64,000 bases of DNA from Morchella semilibera. Taxonomy: Eukaryota; Ascomycota; Pezizomycetes; Pezizales; Morchellaceae. The stretch is from contig WBVU01000009.1 of the NCBI GenBank assembly GCA_009192285.1, positions 2,294,001-2,358,000 on the forward strand. Direction: 5' to 3'. Both the position numbers and the translations under genes were made by a program. Positions 11,021 through 22,708 of the stretch are shown here, piece after piece. The notes beneath the pieces were generated by a model. The model was given only the letters and a program-made list of their open reading frames with translations. It did no database searches and was not told the origin of the DNA. Position 1 is the stretch's first letter. Every line of letters starts with the position of its first letter.

Positions 11021-14000
11021 TACTACAACTTGATACTATTTTTTTTTTTCAAAATTCTACTGACGTTAAATGTTACGTATCATCCCATGGCCAGAAAACG
11101 ATCGACTCTCGCGCGCGCTGCCAATTGGCTTGTACAAGCTAGCTGCATGTAGGTTAGTGACATTGCTCGTGATCAAAGCTACCCCATACTGTAATACATT
11201 TTGTCTTTGAACACTTGTTATAATCTTACCAGTATAAGATGCTAAGTAATATCATTCTCCCTCCCTCCTCCCCTCTCTCGCTTCTTCTTCTCTCCCGACT
11301 CAATCGTTCATTCGTCTGGGTTCTTGGGTTAAATACAGATGATTACGTACGTGTCGAAGAAGTAAGATTTTGCCTGTAAGTGCCTGAAACCGAAAGAAGT
11401 AAACAAACGCATAACTAACTACACAAAAAGTATCCAAGCTTCGTGGAGAACTAAGGCCACGTACCAAATACATTTTCAGATACATGGGCGACGCCTAGCT
11501 AAGGCATAGAAGAACATACATACATACATACATACATACATGACTCTAGGCTAGACCAATGATAATGGGTTCGAGTTTTGTATCCATTTGGCTCATGGTA
11601 TTTCACAATGAGGTCTAATTTACCTTCTTATTCACATTCTGAACCAGGCCAACCTTCAATGTTTCGTATCGACATTGGTCCAGATGGCTACAACATCCGG
11701 GCTAGTTCAGTCCAGTTCATGTCCCAGCATCACCCTAAACGCATTCCAGTGCAATGCATAAAGCGAATGATTAATTGAGTTTGGGACCTATCCCACAAGC
11801 TTCCATATAAAATTCAACATAATGGTTCCATTATCCGGATATAAACTCTTAGCCAGCCAATAACTTTCTCTTGAGCTCCCCTGACAACAAACCAAGATAC
11901 TCTGATCATTTCCTTTTTTGGAGACATCTATAATATAATCAGTTAAACATCCCATGTCAACATCAATAAAATATGGAAGAAACAGGTACTCTTGTGCCAT
12001 CATGCCCTTCATAGCATGGTCCTTGTCTGCCAAAATAAAAAAGATATACATGATGTGGAATTAAACCGCCAACGGGACCCGGTGGGAGAGTCTTTCTCTA
12101 CGTTGTTAATGAGCCCAAGATACTGCACTGTGATCATTTCCGTCTACATTACCCGCAATTGCGTAAACAAACAATAAAAGCAAACATCAATATGACTGGG
12201 AAAACATCCTAGCGATAAAAATGATGTAGATACTTGCCTAGTATCTCCATATTTTTACCCCTCAGAGGTAGGGCAATTCAGACTCCTCCCATAACGCCCC
12301 ACTTCTATCTGTCAGAACACTGATATAATTTGCTGCTAAGCGGCACCCCGTAACTTGACCACCCCTCCCTTTATAACTAAACCAGTCATCTACCACACGT
12401 TACGTTCTCGCAAACAACTACTGGCTCGCCGCTGTTTCGAATCTAGATCGCAAGTGCCAGAATTAACCGAACCCCCCTCCTCCCCCTGTGCCTAGGGTTG
12501 GAATTAGTTGGTCTGGATAGAAAGCACCCGCTCTTGGGACCGCGTTTGCTCCTCCTGCTCCTCCTCCTGCTCCTCGCCACCCCCAATCCTCCCCCTCCTA
12601 AGGCAAGACAAATACGAGGGAAATGGGATACGGGAAAACAAACGACTGTTAGCGCAATAATGCCTCTCCCTCAATTACCTCACGAGAAGTTTAGACAAGA
12701 CTCACGGAGGGTACAGTGATACAATGGCAAATAACTAAGCAGAAAGTCCATCCAGAAAGGGTTCCAAAAGTAGATCACTCGATCTAGTATCGATCGATCT
12801 TGCACTCCACCAGCGTATTATCTTTCTCTCGGAGAAGGATTGACGGGATATTCGGTGATTAAAGGCTACCTTTCCCTGACTAGGTGTAACTGTAAAAGAA
12901 TGTCCCTCCAGCCCCGTGCTCACACAGGCACGCACGGGCCAGCTAGGGGATATGCAGAGCATCTGCCGATTCGACGGCCGGTCAAGAGTAAGGGAGTGGC
13001 ATGGAATGATTGGTGTGAGCACTACTGGACCGACATGATGGTCTTTGGGTCATTATGGTCACGGCTCAGGGAATCGGACGATAACTGGTAAGGTACGTAA
13101 GTAGATCTACATGAGTACATAGCGTACCAAGGTAGAGGAGGGAAAAATACCGTTGGATCAGAGCAGGTGAAGTTTATGGATGGAGCCCTCGCGAGAGTAC
13201 CTGCCATGTCAAGTAACGAAATATTTACCGCACTCATATATACCGCCTATAAAAGTAGGCCTAGGCACTACATACATACATATACACGGCGGACTGGAGA
13301 TCTACATACTACATATATAGGTTTGGTAAGAAGGAAACCTGGCAGAGATATACTTTTCATCATCAAACTCAACCCCAGGAGTACCACGCCAAACCCCCTC
13401 ATGGCTCACCACCTCCATCTTGCCACATACTCACCAAGCCGATCACCAGTCTCTATTGAAATCCGGCACGAACAACTCAGGCTCAAGCTGGCCTGCCTAG
13501 AATATATCATCTCGTATCAGTTTGGTTTGGTGTGTGGCTATTGCATATGTGGCAGGAGCAGTCTTATTGGTCCGGGACTGTGGTTGGTGGATTGAGCTGG
13601 TTGGTTAGTTCTGTGGGGGGGAGGGGGGTCACATTTGTGTGGGGGAATATATTGGAGGGAGTGATAGTTCATGACCCACGCGCGCACATAGTGAGACAGC
13701 CACGTCCACCGGGCCCAAAACAGCGGGGGGGGGGGGGAGGGGGTGAGATTGGATTCGCTAGCCAGCTATTATAGGTGACGGACAACGTTTTGAAATCGTG
13801 TGGTTTCATAGATGGATTGCGTATTCCCATGATATTGGAATATGACAGTACTAGGGAGGGTGGGAAATAGCTTGTAATCTCCATGCCGAAATACAGAAAA
13901 GGGTAGAGAGCTCATGAAAATTATTTTACAGAGTTATATAAAAAATAAAAAACTATATCTACGGGATTGAGGCCACTTAATCTGCCAAGCAGTGGATTAT

Positions 14001-14397
14001 AGCTAGCTGGCTATTCCCCGTCCCCGAGCTCCGCGCCGGCCCAATGTAATGTACCAGCCAGGGGGAGCGAAAAAGCGTACCTGCATATATACACCACCCA
14101 GGATGATGACCCCCCGGCAGACACCCCAGGCCAACCACAGCGCTCGATATGAGATCTGTAATGAACCCGCGCGCGCGGAGAGTTCATCTCATCGATCCCA
14201 GCGAGCTAGCTAGCTAGCAAGCCAGCCAGGCAGCTGCCCATGGCCAACCCAACACGACCCGAACCAGAGAGCACCACCATGCCATGCCATGCCATGTATC
14301 GTATCGTAGCCAGCCAGCCAGCAGCGCAGGGGAATGGATGGGGGAGGAGGCACAGCTAGCTAGCTAGCTAGGTGGTATGTCTAGGTAGGTGACAAGT

Positions 14398-14428
<31 letters not shown>
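14398..14428. repeat. (ATCC)n microsatellite
   Basis: About seven tandem ATCC units with one variant unit (GTCC). It is followed within 100 bp by a long (TGG)n tract. Confidence 0.85.
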
Positions 14429-14514
14429 GGAAAGAAAAAAGAAAAAAAAGCCAGGGCTGTCTGTGCCTTTCGGAGATTTAGAATGTCGGGATATCGATCG
14501 GGTTTTTTTGGAAT

Positions 14515-14549
14515 TGGTGGTGGTGGTGGTGGTGGTGGTGGTGGTGGTG
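14515..14549. repeat. (TGG)n microsatellite passing into (TG)n
   Basis: Eleven or so TGG units run directly into TG-rich sequence that continues to about 14610. The tract creates artificial poly-Val and poly-His frames on the two strands. Confidence 0.85.
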
Positions 14550-16264
14550 TGTGTGTGCAGTATGTGTGCAGTGTATATATGTGTGTGTGTGCTGTGTGTG
14601 TATGTGCTGTACGTACTTGCTGCGCTGCAGACGGCGGTCCATGGATATGAGATGAGGAGGAGGAGGAGGAGGGGGAGGAGAGGGGGAGGAGAAGGTGGGA
14701 TGAGGAGGGGCAGCAGCAGGTAGGCAATCGTGGAATTTCCACAACCACCACCACTACCACGTAGATGCGCTGGTGGTGGTGGTGGTAGTGGTGGGTCAAT
14801 TGTCTTTTTTTTTCTCTTCCTCATCCTCTTCTCTCCTTCCTCTCCTGCCTCTTCTTCTTGCATATGTCCTCCCACGTACGTCGTCCTATACCCGGTGGTG
14901 GTGGTGGTGGTTGTGGCTATGGAACCATGGAGATGGATACGTTGAGGGGTGCATACATATATCGATCATGCGGATGCGCATCACCTCCCATCACTCCCCC
15001 TCCATCCATATATATGGCCCACTCACTCAATGGCTGGACGGCTTCGAGAAGCGTGGAGGAGAGTCATGACACACATCATTACATAGGTCGCAGAAGTCAT
15101 GTCAGTAGATATACATGACATGAGTGTAGGTAAGGTACGTACATGTAGCTAGAGGCAGGTCCTCATCTCACCTCCTCCTGATCTAGCCCTCCTCACCTTG
15201 CCTTGCCTTACCTCGCCTCATGATGCCTCACCTACCCACTGCACTCTCTACATGATGCTGTACTGTACGGATACCCTCCCCCCCCCCACCCCATAACCCA
15301 CGCATCTCTCCCCCCTCCCCCCAATCCCATATCATGTCCCTTCATCTAATGTCCATACCATACCATACCCTGGATCTCATCTCTCTCTATACCCCCATCC
15401 ATGCGCGCACCAAGCAAACACTTCCAAATGGGATGGGCGCTCAGATACCCGCACGCCCCCCCCCCCAGCTCCAAAACAGATCACAGGGGGACGGAACGGC
15501 CGGACGGACGGGGAATTAAATGAGACATTTGGCCCGGTTTTTTTTTTTTTTCACTCTCACCTCCTTCTAGATGTGGAAACCGGATGGAAGGGTTTTGAAT
15601 TTTACTTTTTTGTTGAGGGCGGGCCGGGTCGATCCTTCTGTGGAAGGGTTCTGGAAGGATGGTCACGTGATGTTGAAATCTCGGAAATAGCCGTTGGGGG
15701 GTGGCTATTAATAATGGGATTATGAACGGGCGGGGGGGGAGGGTCTTGAAATGTTTTACAGGGGCGGGATGGGGAGGGGGTGGTTTGGAGTAGAGTATAG
15801 AGTATAGGGTATACGTAGTGTAGATATAATTGTAGGTACGGGAGAGGGGGGGGGGGGAGGGTACGTAGATACATGTAGTAGTTTTATTATTTTATTATTT
15901 TATTGTTTGTTAATAATTAATATGGGGGGACCCTTGGGTGGGGATTACATAAACCTACATATCCATCCATGCCTAACCCTCCTAGCGGCAGACAGCAGAC
16001 AGCAGGAGCAGGGAACAGGAGCAGGGAAGGAGGGGAGGGATGACAACGTCCTGTACCTACGCCCATTTGCAACCCGGAAACGAAACAACGTCCACCCACC
16101 CACCCACCCACTACTGCCCCCCCGACCTGCACGTGGCAGGCGAAGGTGGTACGAGGAAGGATTTTTTATTTATTTTCTTTTCTTTTTATTTTTTTTCTTT
16201 CTTTACCCTCTTTTTTTTTTTTTTTTGTGTGTGTGTGTGCGTCGTGTGTGGTGGTGGGGAATAC

Positions 16265-16316
16265 GGGAAGGGAAGGGAAGGGAAGGGAAGGGGAAGAACA
16301 GAACAGAACAGAACAG
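16265..16316. repeat. (GGGAA)n next to (GAACA)n
   Basis: Five to six GGGAA pentamers (16265-16294) are followed directly by four GAACA pentamers (16295-16316), giving two different pentanucleotide arrays in tandem. Confidence 0.85.
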
Positions 16317-17400
16317 ACACAGCACACGAGGGGGAGAGGAGGGGGGGAGGAGGAGGAGGAAGAAGGAGGAGGGATGGGACAGACAGCTCGAAACAGAAGT
16401 GCCACGTCGGTGGACGTTATGGGAGTGATGCAGATTACGAGGGAGGGTAGAAATGCAGAAGTGGGAGGAGGAGAGAGAGAGAGAGGTGCATCTAGCTAGG
16501 CGAGTTTACATCATCGGTTATGTCTGTCTGTCTGTTCTGTACCTTTAGGTAGGGATGTGTAGTTACATACTCTAGGTGCAGGTATTGTAATTCAAGTATT
16601 GTACATGATGGAGATGAGGAGGAGGAGGAGGAGGAGGGGGATAATAGACGAGACATGTCACTCCTCACTATGCTGAAATTGTTGCCCTTCCAGTCCACTG
16701 ACCGGTCCCGGGTGAATAATGATAACCGACCTACATGGAAAGAACCCTATCTCCTCCATTGGCTGGTCTGGCCTGGTTGTTCTCGGGGCATCACATCATG
16801 GCTTTTTCTCTTGTTTACTTTGGTGTGTTTGTGGCGAGGACTGGGATTCGGGTGGGTCGGTGGGTGGCTTGATCTGGGGCTGGGATGGCGGGACTGGAAC
16901 AGGGACAGGGACAGGGTCTCAGTGACGTCGGTCGGTCGAGTCGACGAAACGAGTGGGACGGACTTCTTCAATTCGGGATGGGCGTGTGTGGGTGTGTGTG
17001 TGTGCGTGTGGGAGTGAGGGTTTATCTCGATTCTCGCTCGCTCGGGGAGAATTAATTGAATTGAGCTGAAAGAAAGAAAGAAAAGAAAGAAAGAGCATAA
17101 GGGAAATCATAATCATGTCGGTTGGCATTGCACTGCAGCAGGTATGTATGTGGTAGATCATCAGAGCAGAATACATAGAGCATAGAGTAGAGAGAGGAGG
17201 GAACATCGACAGGGGTAAACAACACAAACAAGCAAAACCTCCCCTCCCCCCCCCCCACCCCCCCCCCCCCACCCCGAAGAAGAAGAAGAAGGGGAAAATT
17301 ATAATTGTACCTGCTCTGCGGGTACGTATACGTAGATCTAATTCTCTTCACATATAGGGTCCAATTTTACCTCCTCTACACCTGAGCTCCTATCCCTTAA

Positions 17401-17427
17401 CCTGTCAGACAAAATGCTGACCCTTTT
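17401..17427 (+). repeat. Left terminal inverted repeat of the piggyBac element
   Basis: 27 bases beginning CCTGTCAGACAAAATGCTGA. It pairs with the right end except for two adjacent positions (9 and 10). Confidence 0.92.
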
Positions 17428-17587
17428 TTTGGCGGCGAAATGCAATAGTTCCTGTATTATTCTGTGGTGTGTTGGCCCGTGCAGTATCAGAATCAGAAGT
17501 AAGACATTCAAGTTGTTATGAACGCGTCTTTAAGAAGGTGTCGCGAAACTAGATATCAATCTCCAGCGTTGCACAACTATCCAAATC

Positions 17588-19111
17588 ATGTCAGACTTTG
17601 AAGATTCGGACTGTGGGAGTGTAATGATGGGTGACGATGCAACAGATAACCCGGAACCTCCAGTTATATTTGGCGACAGTGAGGGTGTGAATTTTGACCT
17701 GGAAGATGTCAGCAAAGAAGACGCAGATCTGAGTCATGACTACCTACCTCCATCACTTGATTCTGTACCTGACTTTGAGCCACTTGTCTCGAGGTTCAGC
17801 CCCCACATTGCGCGAGGCCGGGTCCCTGATGAACTCAACAGGAAAAGCCCTCTTGCTTTCTTCAAATTGTTCGCCCCACTCAGCCTCTTTGAAACATTTG
17901 CGGACAATACAAATGCATATGCGGAGACAAAGAGGACTACTCCGGGAAGAGATTGGAAGAATACTCAAGCGAAGGAATTGATGGTTTGGTTTGGATTGGT
18001 AATTTTCATGGGACTTGTGAAAGCTTCAGCTATACCTTTATACTGGAAGCGTGACCACCACATATTCGGCCCCATGAAGGAGATGGGACTTACACGGTTC
18101 CAGCAAATAACACGATATTTTCACCTTTCTCCCCCGAATCAGCCAAAAACTACACCTTGGTATCATAAAGTTGAGCCTTTCGGAAAGTCCCTCAAAGATG
18201 CCTCATGCCGATACCTTCTTCCATCTACTCAATTGTCTATCGACGAGATGATGGTCAGATTCACGGGTAGATCAAGCCATACAGTTAAGATGAAGAATAA
18301 GCCAATTGGGCAAGGATATAAATTATTTGCCCTCTGCTGGCATGGGTTTACTATGAGTTTTCTATACAATTCCCGTACCAAAAAAATCAGCGAAGTTACA
18401 AAATTACCCGATCATTCTCTCACCTCCTCCGCTGTTATACATTTAGCCAAAACGCTGCCCTACACAACATATCGATTTGATCTCTATATGGACAATTACT
18501 TCACGAACATTCCTTTATTTCGATATCTACGAACACTAGGGATTGGGGCATGTGGCACCACTAGGGCGAAAACGAAGGAATTTCCCCAGCAGTTCGCCAA
18601 AAAGAAATCCTCCAATACAACTCGCCCTGTATGGAATACAATGGATGGTCAGGTGGTAGATGGAGTTCTTGCACTCATTTGGATGGATAATAATTATGTT
18701 CTACTTCTTACGACTATTCACTGTGTCAAAGGACTACCCAATTATATCTGGAGGAATCGAAGACGGCCTGGTTTGAGTAGTACAAATGCAAAAGTGGTAC
18801 GGCCTGTTTTTGGTGATAATCATACCAAACAGTTATTGATACCGGTAATAATCCATATGTACAACTTCTACATGGGTGGTGTCGATATTGCGGACCAAAG
18901 ACGGAGCTATTGGCCAACCCAAATGAATGTCTCACGCAATTGGTACCCTCTTTTCTTCTGGTGTTTAGATACAGCAATTGTCAACGCATTTCTACTGTAC
19001 CGGACAGTAAATATACAAGAGGGGGCTTTGACTAAGAATCTATTAAGTCATAGAGAATTCCGGGAAGTCCTATCATCAGCAAGACTTCATTTGTCTCCTG
19101 ATGTCTCCTGA
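17588..19111 (+). CDS. piggyBac-like transposase (DDE_Tnp_1_7), main frame, 507 aa
   Basis: The transposase cuts and joins DNA at TTAA sites. The acidic N-terminal region (about 1-60) is typical of the family. The DDD catalytic core is visible: D219 in LSIDEMMVRFTGR, D302 in LYMDNYFTN and D433/D436 in YMGGVDIADQ, with the usual spacing. The frame is open without introns from the ATG at 17588. It stops after SPDVS, before the C-terminal Cys-rich domain that piggyBac transposases normally have; that domain is encoded just downstream in other frames. All catalytic acids are present, so the protein may keep some activity, but without the C-terminal domain it may bind the ends poorly. Confidence 0.95.
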   Translation: MSDFEDSDCGSVMMGDDATDNPEPPVIFGDSEGVNFDLEDVSKEDADLSHDYLPPSLDSVPDFEPLVSRFSPHIARGRVPDELNRKSPLAFFKLFAPLSLFETFADNTNAYAETKRTTPGRDWKNTQAKELMVWFGLVIFMGLVKASAIPLYWKRDHHIFGPMKEMGLTRFQQITRYFHLSPPNQPKTTPWYHKVEPFGKSLKDASCRYLLPSTQLSIDEMMVRFTGRSSHTVKMKNKPIGQGYKLFALCWHGFTMSFLYNSRTKKISEVTKLPDHSLTSSAVIHLAKTLPYTTYRFDLYMDNYFTNIPLFRYLRTLGIGACGTTRAKTKEFPQQFAKKKSSNTTRPVWNTMDGQVVDGVLALIWMDNNYVLLLTTIHCVKGLPNYIWRNRRRPGLSSTNAKVVRPVFGDNHTKQLLIPVIIHMYNFYMGGVDIADQRRSYWPTQMNVSRNWYPLFFWCLDTAIVNAFLLYRTVNIQEGALTKNLLSHREFREVLSSARLHLSPDVS

Positions 19112-19115
19112 GCCT

Positions 19116-19542
19116 CATGAGACTCAAAAAATATCAAGGGGTCTCAGGAGACTCTCAGGAGACCCAGGAGACTGTTGGGAGACTCCAGTCAGAAGTTGAG
19201 TTTGCTGATGATATCAGGAGTTGATAACTGAAGGAAAAAGCGAGAGGAAACCCACTCCCAGAAAGCCCGTTAAGAAGGACTTACCAGCAAGCCGGTTCCA
19301 GTCCGGGGATCATGAAAAAGTGAAAGTGTCACGGAAATCTGGGAAAGTAGGCTATTGCGCATATTGCTTGTGGGAAAGAAGACAAAACCAAACTCATAGT
19401 GAACGGGTTTTTGGAACTGCACTTGAAAATGGGCCGGTCCATCAAGGGGAAAGGGAAAAGAGCAACTCAAACGAGATCTTTCTGTTCACTCTGTAAAGCT
19501 TTTATCTGTTCAGACCGCTGCTTTGATTTGTATCATAAGTAA
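19116..19542 (+). pseudogene. Displaced C-terminal Cys-rich domain of the piggyBac transposase
   Basis: Past the transposase stop, a second frame (in phase with TTG at 19221) reads a Lys/Arg-rich linker into KVGYCAYCLW. A third frame, one base further on, reads TRSFCSLCKAFICSDRCFDL and ends YHK-stop at 19540. Together these are the CxxC...CxxC...CxxxC pattern of the family's C-terminal zinc-binding domain. Two shifts of frame separate the three parts: one in the stretch of GGAGAC/CAGGAGACT tandem repeats (about 19135-19195), suggesting slippage there, the other after 19370. A spliced join cannot be excluded, but no good intron borders are seen. Confidence 0.75.
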
Positions 19543-19586
19543 TGTTGTCCGGGTGAGACAGTAATTCATGCAGGCGGACGCCACAC

Positions 19587-19613
19587 AAAAGGGTCAGCAT
19601 TTTACCTGACAGG
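19587..19613 (-). repeat. Right terminal inverted repeat of the piggyBac element
   Basis: Read on the minus strand it begins CCTGTCAGGTAAAATGCTGA. It ends directly at the TTAA duplication (19614-19617). Confidence 0.92.
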
Positions 19614-20673
19614 TTAAGGGATATACTCTGTGTATCTACCAGGTAGCTAGCTATGTAGCTAGCTACAAGCTAGGAATATCGTTCCCCACCACCCCCGTAG
19701 GAGGAGGTCAAAGTCATGAGAAACATCAATTGCATCCGTCTAGCTAGCCCGGCCGGATTATCTCTCTCTCTAAGTTAGGGGGGGGGGGGACCGGGATGTT
19801 AAAGGATAGTAATTGCAATGGGTGGCTTTTTTTTTTTTTTTTTTTTTATTTTTTTTTTTACCTTTGATGTACATATATTATAACAATAGACATGTTTCTG
19901 GTTTGCCTTTTTCTTTTTTCTTTTTTCTTCTTTTCTTTTCTGCTTCTGCTTTTACTTTTCTCTCTTTTTTTTTTTTTTTCCCCCCGTTCTTTCTTTCCGT
20001 CCACTCGTTCGTTCGTTCAATTCAATCCAATTCAATCCCGATTCTACTCGACTCGACTCACTCGACTCCGGCTTCTCCATTCCTTCGGACTTGAGCTGTG
20101 AGAATACGTTCGCGGCCGGCACAGCGGATACTGACTGCTTCTACCTCTTCACGGGAGAGGGAAAGAGAGAAAAAAGGGAAAGGAAAAAAAAAAAAAATCT
20201 TCCGCATAAAGCAGAGAGATCAGATCAGATCTCCCCGTACGTACGTCCCGCCATCACATTCGGTCGGCCTCTAGAGTTACATACCTACTCTACCTGCTCC
20301 ACCCACATACATACACCTTACATACACCCTACATACAACCTACCCTCACTCGCTCGCTCGCTCGCATCCACCTCCTCCATAACAACATTTTTTTTTCCTT
20401 TCTTTCCTTTTTGCCAACCCCCCCCCCCCCCCCCTTGGTGAAAGTGATTGTCGTCCGTATCTATATTCCGTATTCCATATTCCGTATCCATCCCTAGGGA
20501 AGGGGAGGGGAGAAAAGAGTATAGGAGGAGGAGTTGGAGGAGGAGGAGGAGGAGGAGGAGAGAGGAGTTTTTAGCAATTGTTGTAGAAGCTAGACCTAGA
20601 AGCAGAAGTCAACACCACAGTAACAACAACAGCAGTAATAATAACAATAACACATATGGCGGGGCATCACGCA

Positions 20674-20833
20674 GCAGTGGGACAGCATTTGGAGTAGTGC
20701 CAATGGTGGCATCGGCAGTGCGAAGAAGCAGAAGGGCGCTGACCGGGGGAGGGACAGCGCATCATCGCCATTGGAGGGTGAGGGTGAGGGTGAGGGTGAG
20801 GGTAATAATAGTAATAGTGAGGACGACTTATCA
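20674..20833 (+). CDS. Possible upstream exon of the Ser/Thr-rich gene
   Basis: A frame between a CGCAG acceptor-like site and a GTGAGT donor (20834) reads QQWDSIWSSANGGIGSAKKQ... and then Asp/Arg-rich and (EG)n sequence ending NNSNSEDDLS. This reads more like protein than the surrounding simple repeats. Splicing to 20942 (after GGGAG) keeps phase 0 with the large downstream frame. Where the gene itself starts is unclear; no ATG in this frame was found, so a further exon upstream is needed if this is right. The putative intron is very G-rich and lacks a pyrimidine tract, which lowers confidence. Confidence 0.35.
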
Positions 20834-20941
20834 GTGAGTGGGGGAGGGGGAGGGGAGGGGTGGTGGTGGTGGGGGTGGTGGTGGTGGTTGTGGTGGTGGT
20901 AGTTGTGGTGAGAGGAAGATGTCTTCATTGATGGATGGGAG

Positions 20942-21985
20942 TTGGGAAGGTTACTCTTGAGCTTGGGGGGAGATGAGGATGATGAGGAGTTGGTGGCGGG
21001 GGTTGATATTGGAGAAGAGCAATTGAAATTGCTGAGAGAGGGAATGGGAATGGGAAACGTCAGTGTTGGTGGTGGTGGTGGTTGTGGTAATATCACTACT
21101 ACTGCTACTGCTACTGCTACTACTACTGCTACTTCTCATACTACTCATACTGCTAGTACTACTGCTACTATCACTGCTAGTAATACTAATAATGCCAGTA
21201 CTACAACTGCTCTTGCTGCTGCTATTGCTACTGCTATTGCTCCTGCTACTACCACTACCACCACCACTAATACAACTGCCAGTACTGCCACAATCTCATC
21301 CGCATCAACCACATCCATCACTGACTATCCTATTACCACTACTACCACTACTACTGCAACTACAACTAATAATTCATCCTCTAATACTCGTCCTAATACT
21401 GGTGTTAATACCCCAGCTAACCTCGATCTCAATGATAGTCGTAATAATAGTGCCACACCAACAAAATTAAGGCTCAGGCTAATTGCAACAAAACTATCCA
21501 CAGCAATTACAAGATCGCCATCACCATCTGCTGCTTCATCTGTGGTGACCTCACCAGTGTTGGCCAGTTTCTCAATATCGAGTCCTCTTGTATCTCACTC
21601 CAGCCACACCATTGCCCTTCGTCATGAGGTGAACGACGTAAATGGTGAGAGCCTCACCTTGCAGCACAATTTTTACCGTGAATCAGGCCCCACCTTTGAT
21701 GGGCAGAGACCAACCTACCACAGCTCTCACTCAGCCGTTAGACCTACTACTGCAGTCCCCTCCTCAAGTTCTTCCTACACATTCTCCGATCACTTAAGCT
21801 CTCTTGGCTTACCGGACCCAATCACCCTTCACAAGTCTAGGTCAGCCAACGACCTGTCTCTCTTTCTCCCACTCGATGAATGTCTCCCGCCTATCCCTCC
21901 CTCACTTTGGGGGTCGCGCCAGCAACACGCCTGCAAACACGCAGACACGTTCACAGCTGGCCAGGTGGCAGCCTTGTCCGACAAC

Positions 21986-22023
<38 letters not shown>

Positions 22024-22667
22024 TCACCACCTCCACCACCTCCACCACCACCACCACCACAATCATCACATCCACAACCACACTACTCACACTCACACTC
22101 TCACTCACACACTCACCGAGAATCACTCAATTCTCAACCACGAAATTATTCCCCCCGCCAGTACCGAGGTGGTCGTAGCTTCTCCCACTACCACCAGTCC
22201 TCTTCTCTCCTCACTTACTCCTCCTCAACTGGGAAAACCTAAACCTGCACTCGCACTCGGTCCACCCCTAACATTCTCTTCTGAGGAAAAGATCTCCCCA
22301 CTCAGCCCCGAAGTCGCAATCGCCAGTCCTGGACGTCGGCCCTGCCATGAAACGTCGTCCACCGTCTACTCTTCGTCCTCATCGTCCCTCACATCACCCA
22401 AACCAACTCCGTCTTTGTTGTTTGACCCCGAAACTTCTTCGTTCTCCGAACAACACAATCGTTCTCTCTCTACCCCTCCCCCTCATCCTCCTCGCACCCA
22501 CGTTTCTCCCGTAAACGACCTCTTCAACACACCTCCGTCGTTGTCATTGTCGTTGTTGTCGTCCGGTACTTCCGATATTCGGACATCGGAGTTGTTGACA
22601 GAACACTCTGGCGACGCCGTCCCCCTCGCCGCCGTCTCATCTTTGTATCCATCGTCGGCATCAGCAT

Positions 22668-22708
<41 letters not shown>

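Larger units (their letters stand above)
11021..17396. other. Gene desert, strongly microsatellite-rich in its right half
   Basis: No convincing gene was found. The frames near 11.6-12.1 kb and 13.2-13.6 kb have no recognisable domain and no supporting splice structure. From about 13.7 kb on, the sequence is dominated by G/C homopolymers, (TGG)n, (ATCC)n, (GGGAA)n, (GAACA)n, GGA-rich tracts and CTAG-type palindromes. Long open frames on both strands between 14.3 and 16.5 kb are translations of these simple repeats. Confidence 0.6.
17397..19617 (+). mobile_element. piggyBac-family DNA transposon with TTAA target duplications
   Basis: The element spans 17401-19613 (2213 bp), flanked on both sides by TTAA (17397-17400 and 19614-19617), the hallmark of piggyBac insertion. 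Its terminal inverted repeats begin CCTGTCAG and match at 25 of 27 positions. It carries one large transposase frame plus a displaced C-terminal zinc-binding segment. The flanks read TATCCC-TTAA and TTAA-GGGATA, so the empty site would have been a palindrome around CCCTTAAGGG, or the inverted repeats reach slightly beyond TTAA. The near-identical ends and long open frame suggest a fairly recent insertion. Confidence 0.93.

Noticed and set aside
11788-12051. Minus-strand 87-codon frame with fairly balanced composition
   Set aside because: No family recognised, no splice partners on either side, and it lies in a desert; cannot be told from a chance frame.
13167-13595. Plus-strand 142-codon frame
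   Set aside because: No domain, odd composition (Tyr/His/Thr-rich start) and no exon neighbours.
14368-14875. Long overlapping open frames on both strands with poly-His, poly-Val, poly-Pro and poly-Ser
   Set aside because: They are translations of (TGG)n, (ATCC)n and GGA-rich microsatellites and have no gene-like sequence outside the repeats.
15907-16500. Plus-strand frames of 117-173 codons rich in Phe, Lys, Glu and Gly
   Set aside because: They come from T-runs, (GGGAA)n and GGA-rich sequence, with three overlapping frames equally open; no domain and no splice support.
20596-21096. Minus-strand 166-codon frame opposite the start of the Ser/Thr-rich gene
   Set aside because: Poly-Ser, poly-Pro and poly-His shadow of the plus-strand repeats.
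21960-22130. Regular repeats that could suggest a CRISPR-like array
   Set aside because: Simple trinucleotide repeats within a eukaryotic coding frame, with no spacers.
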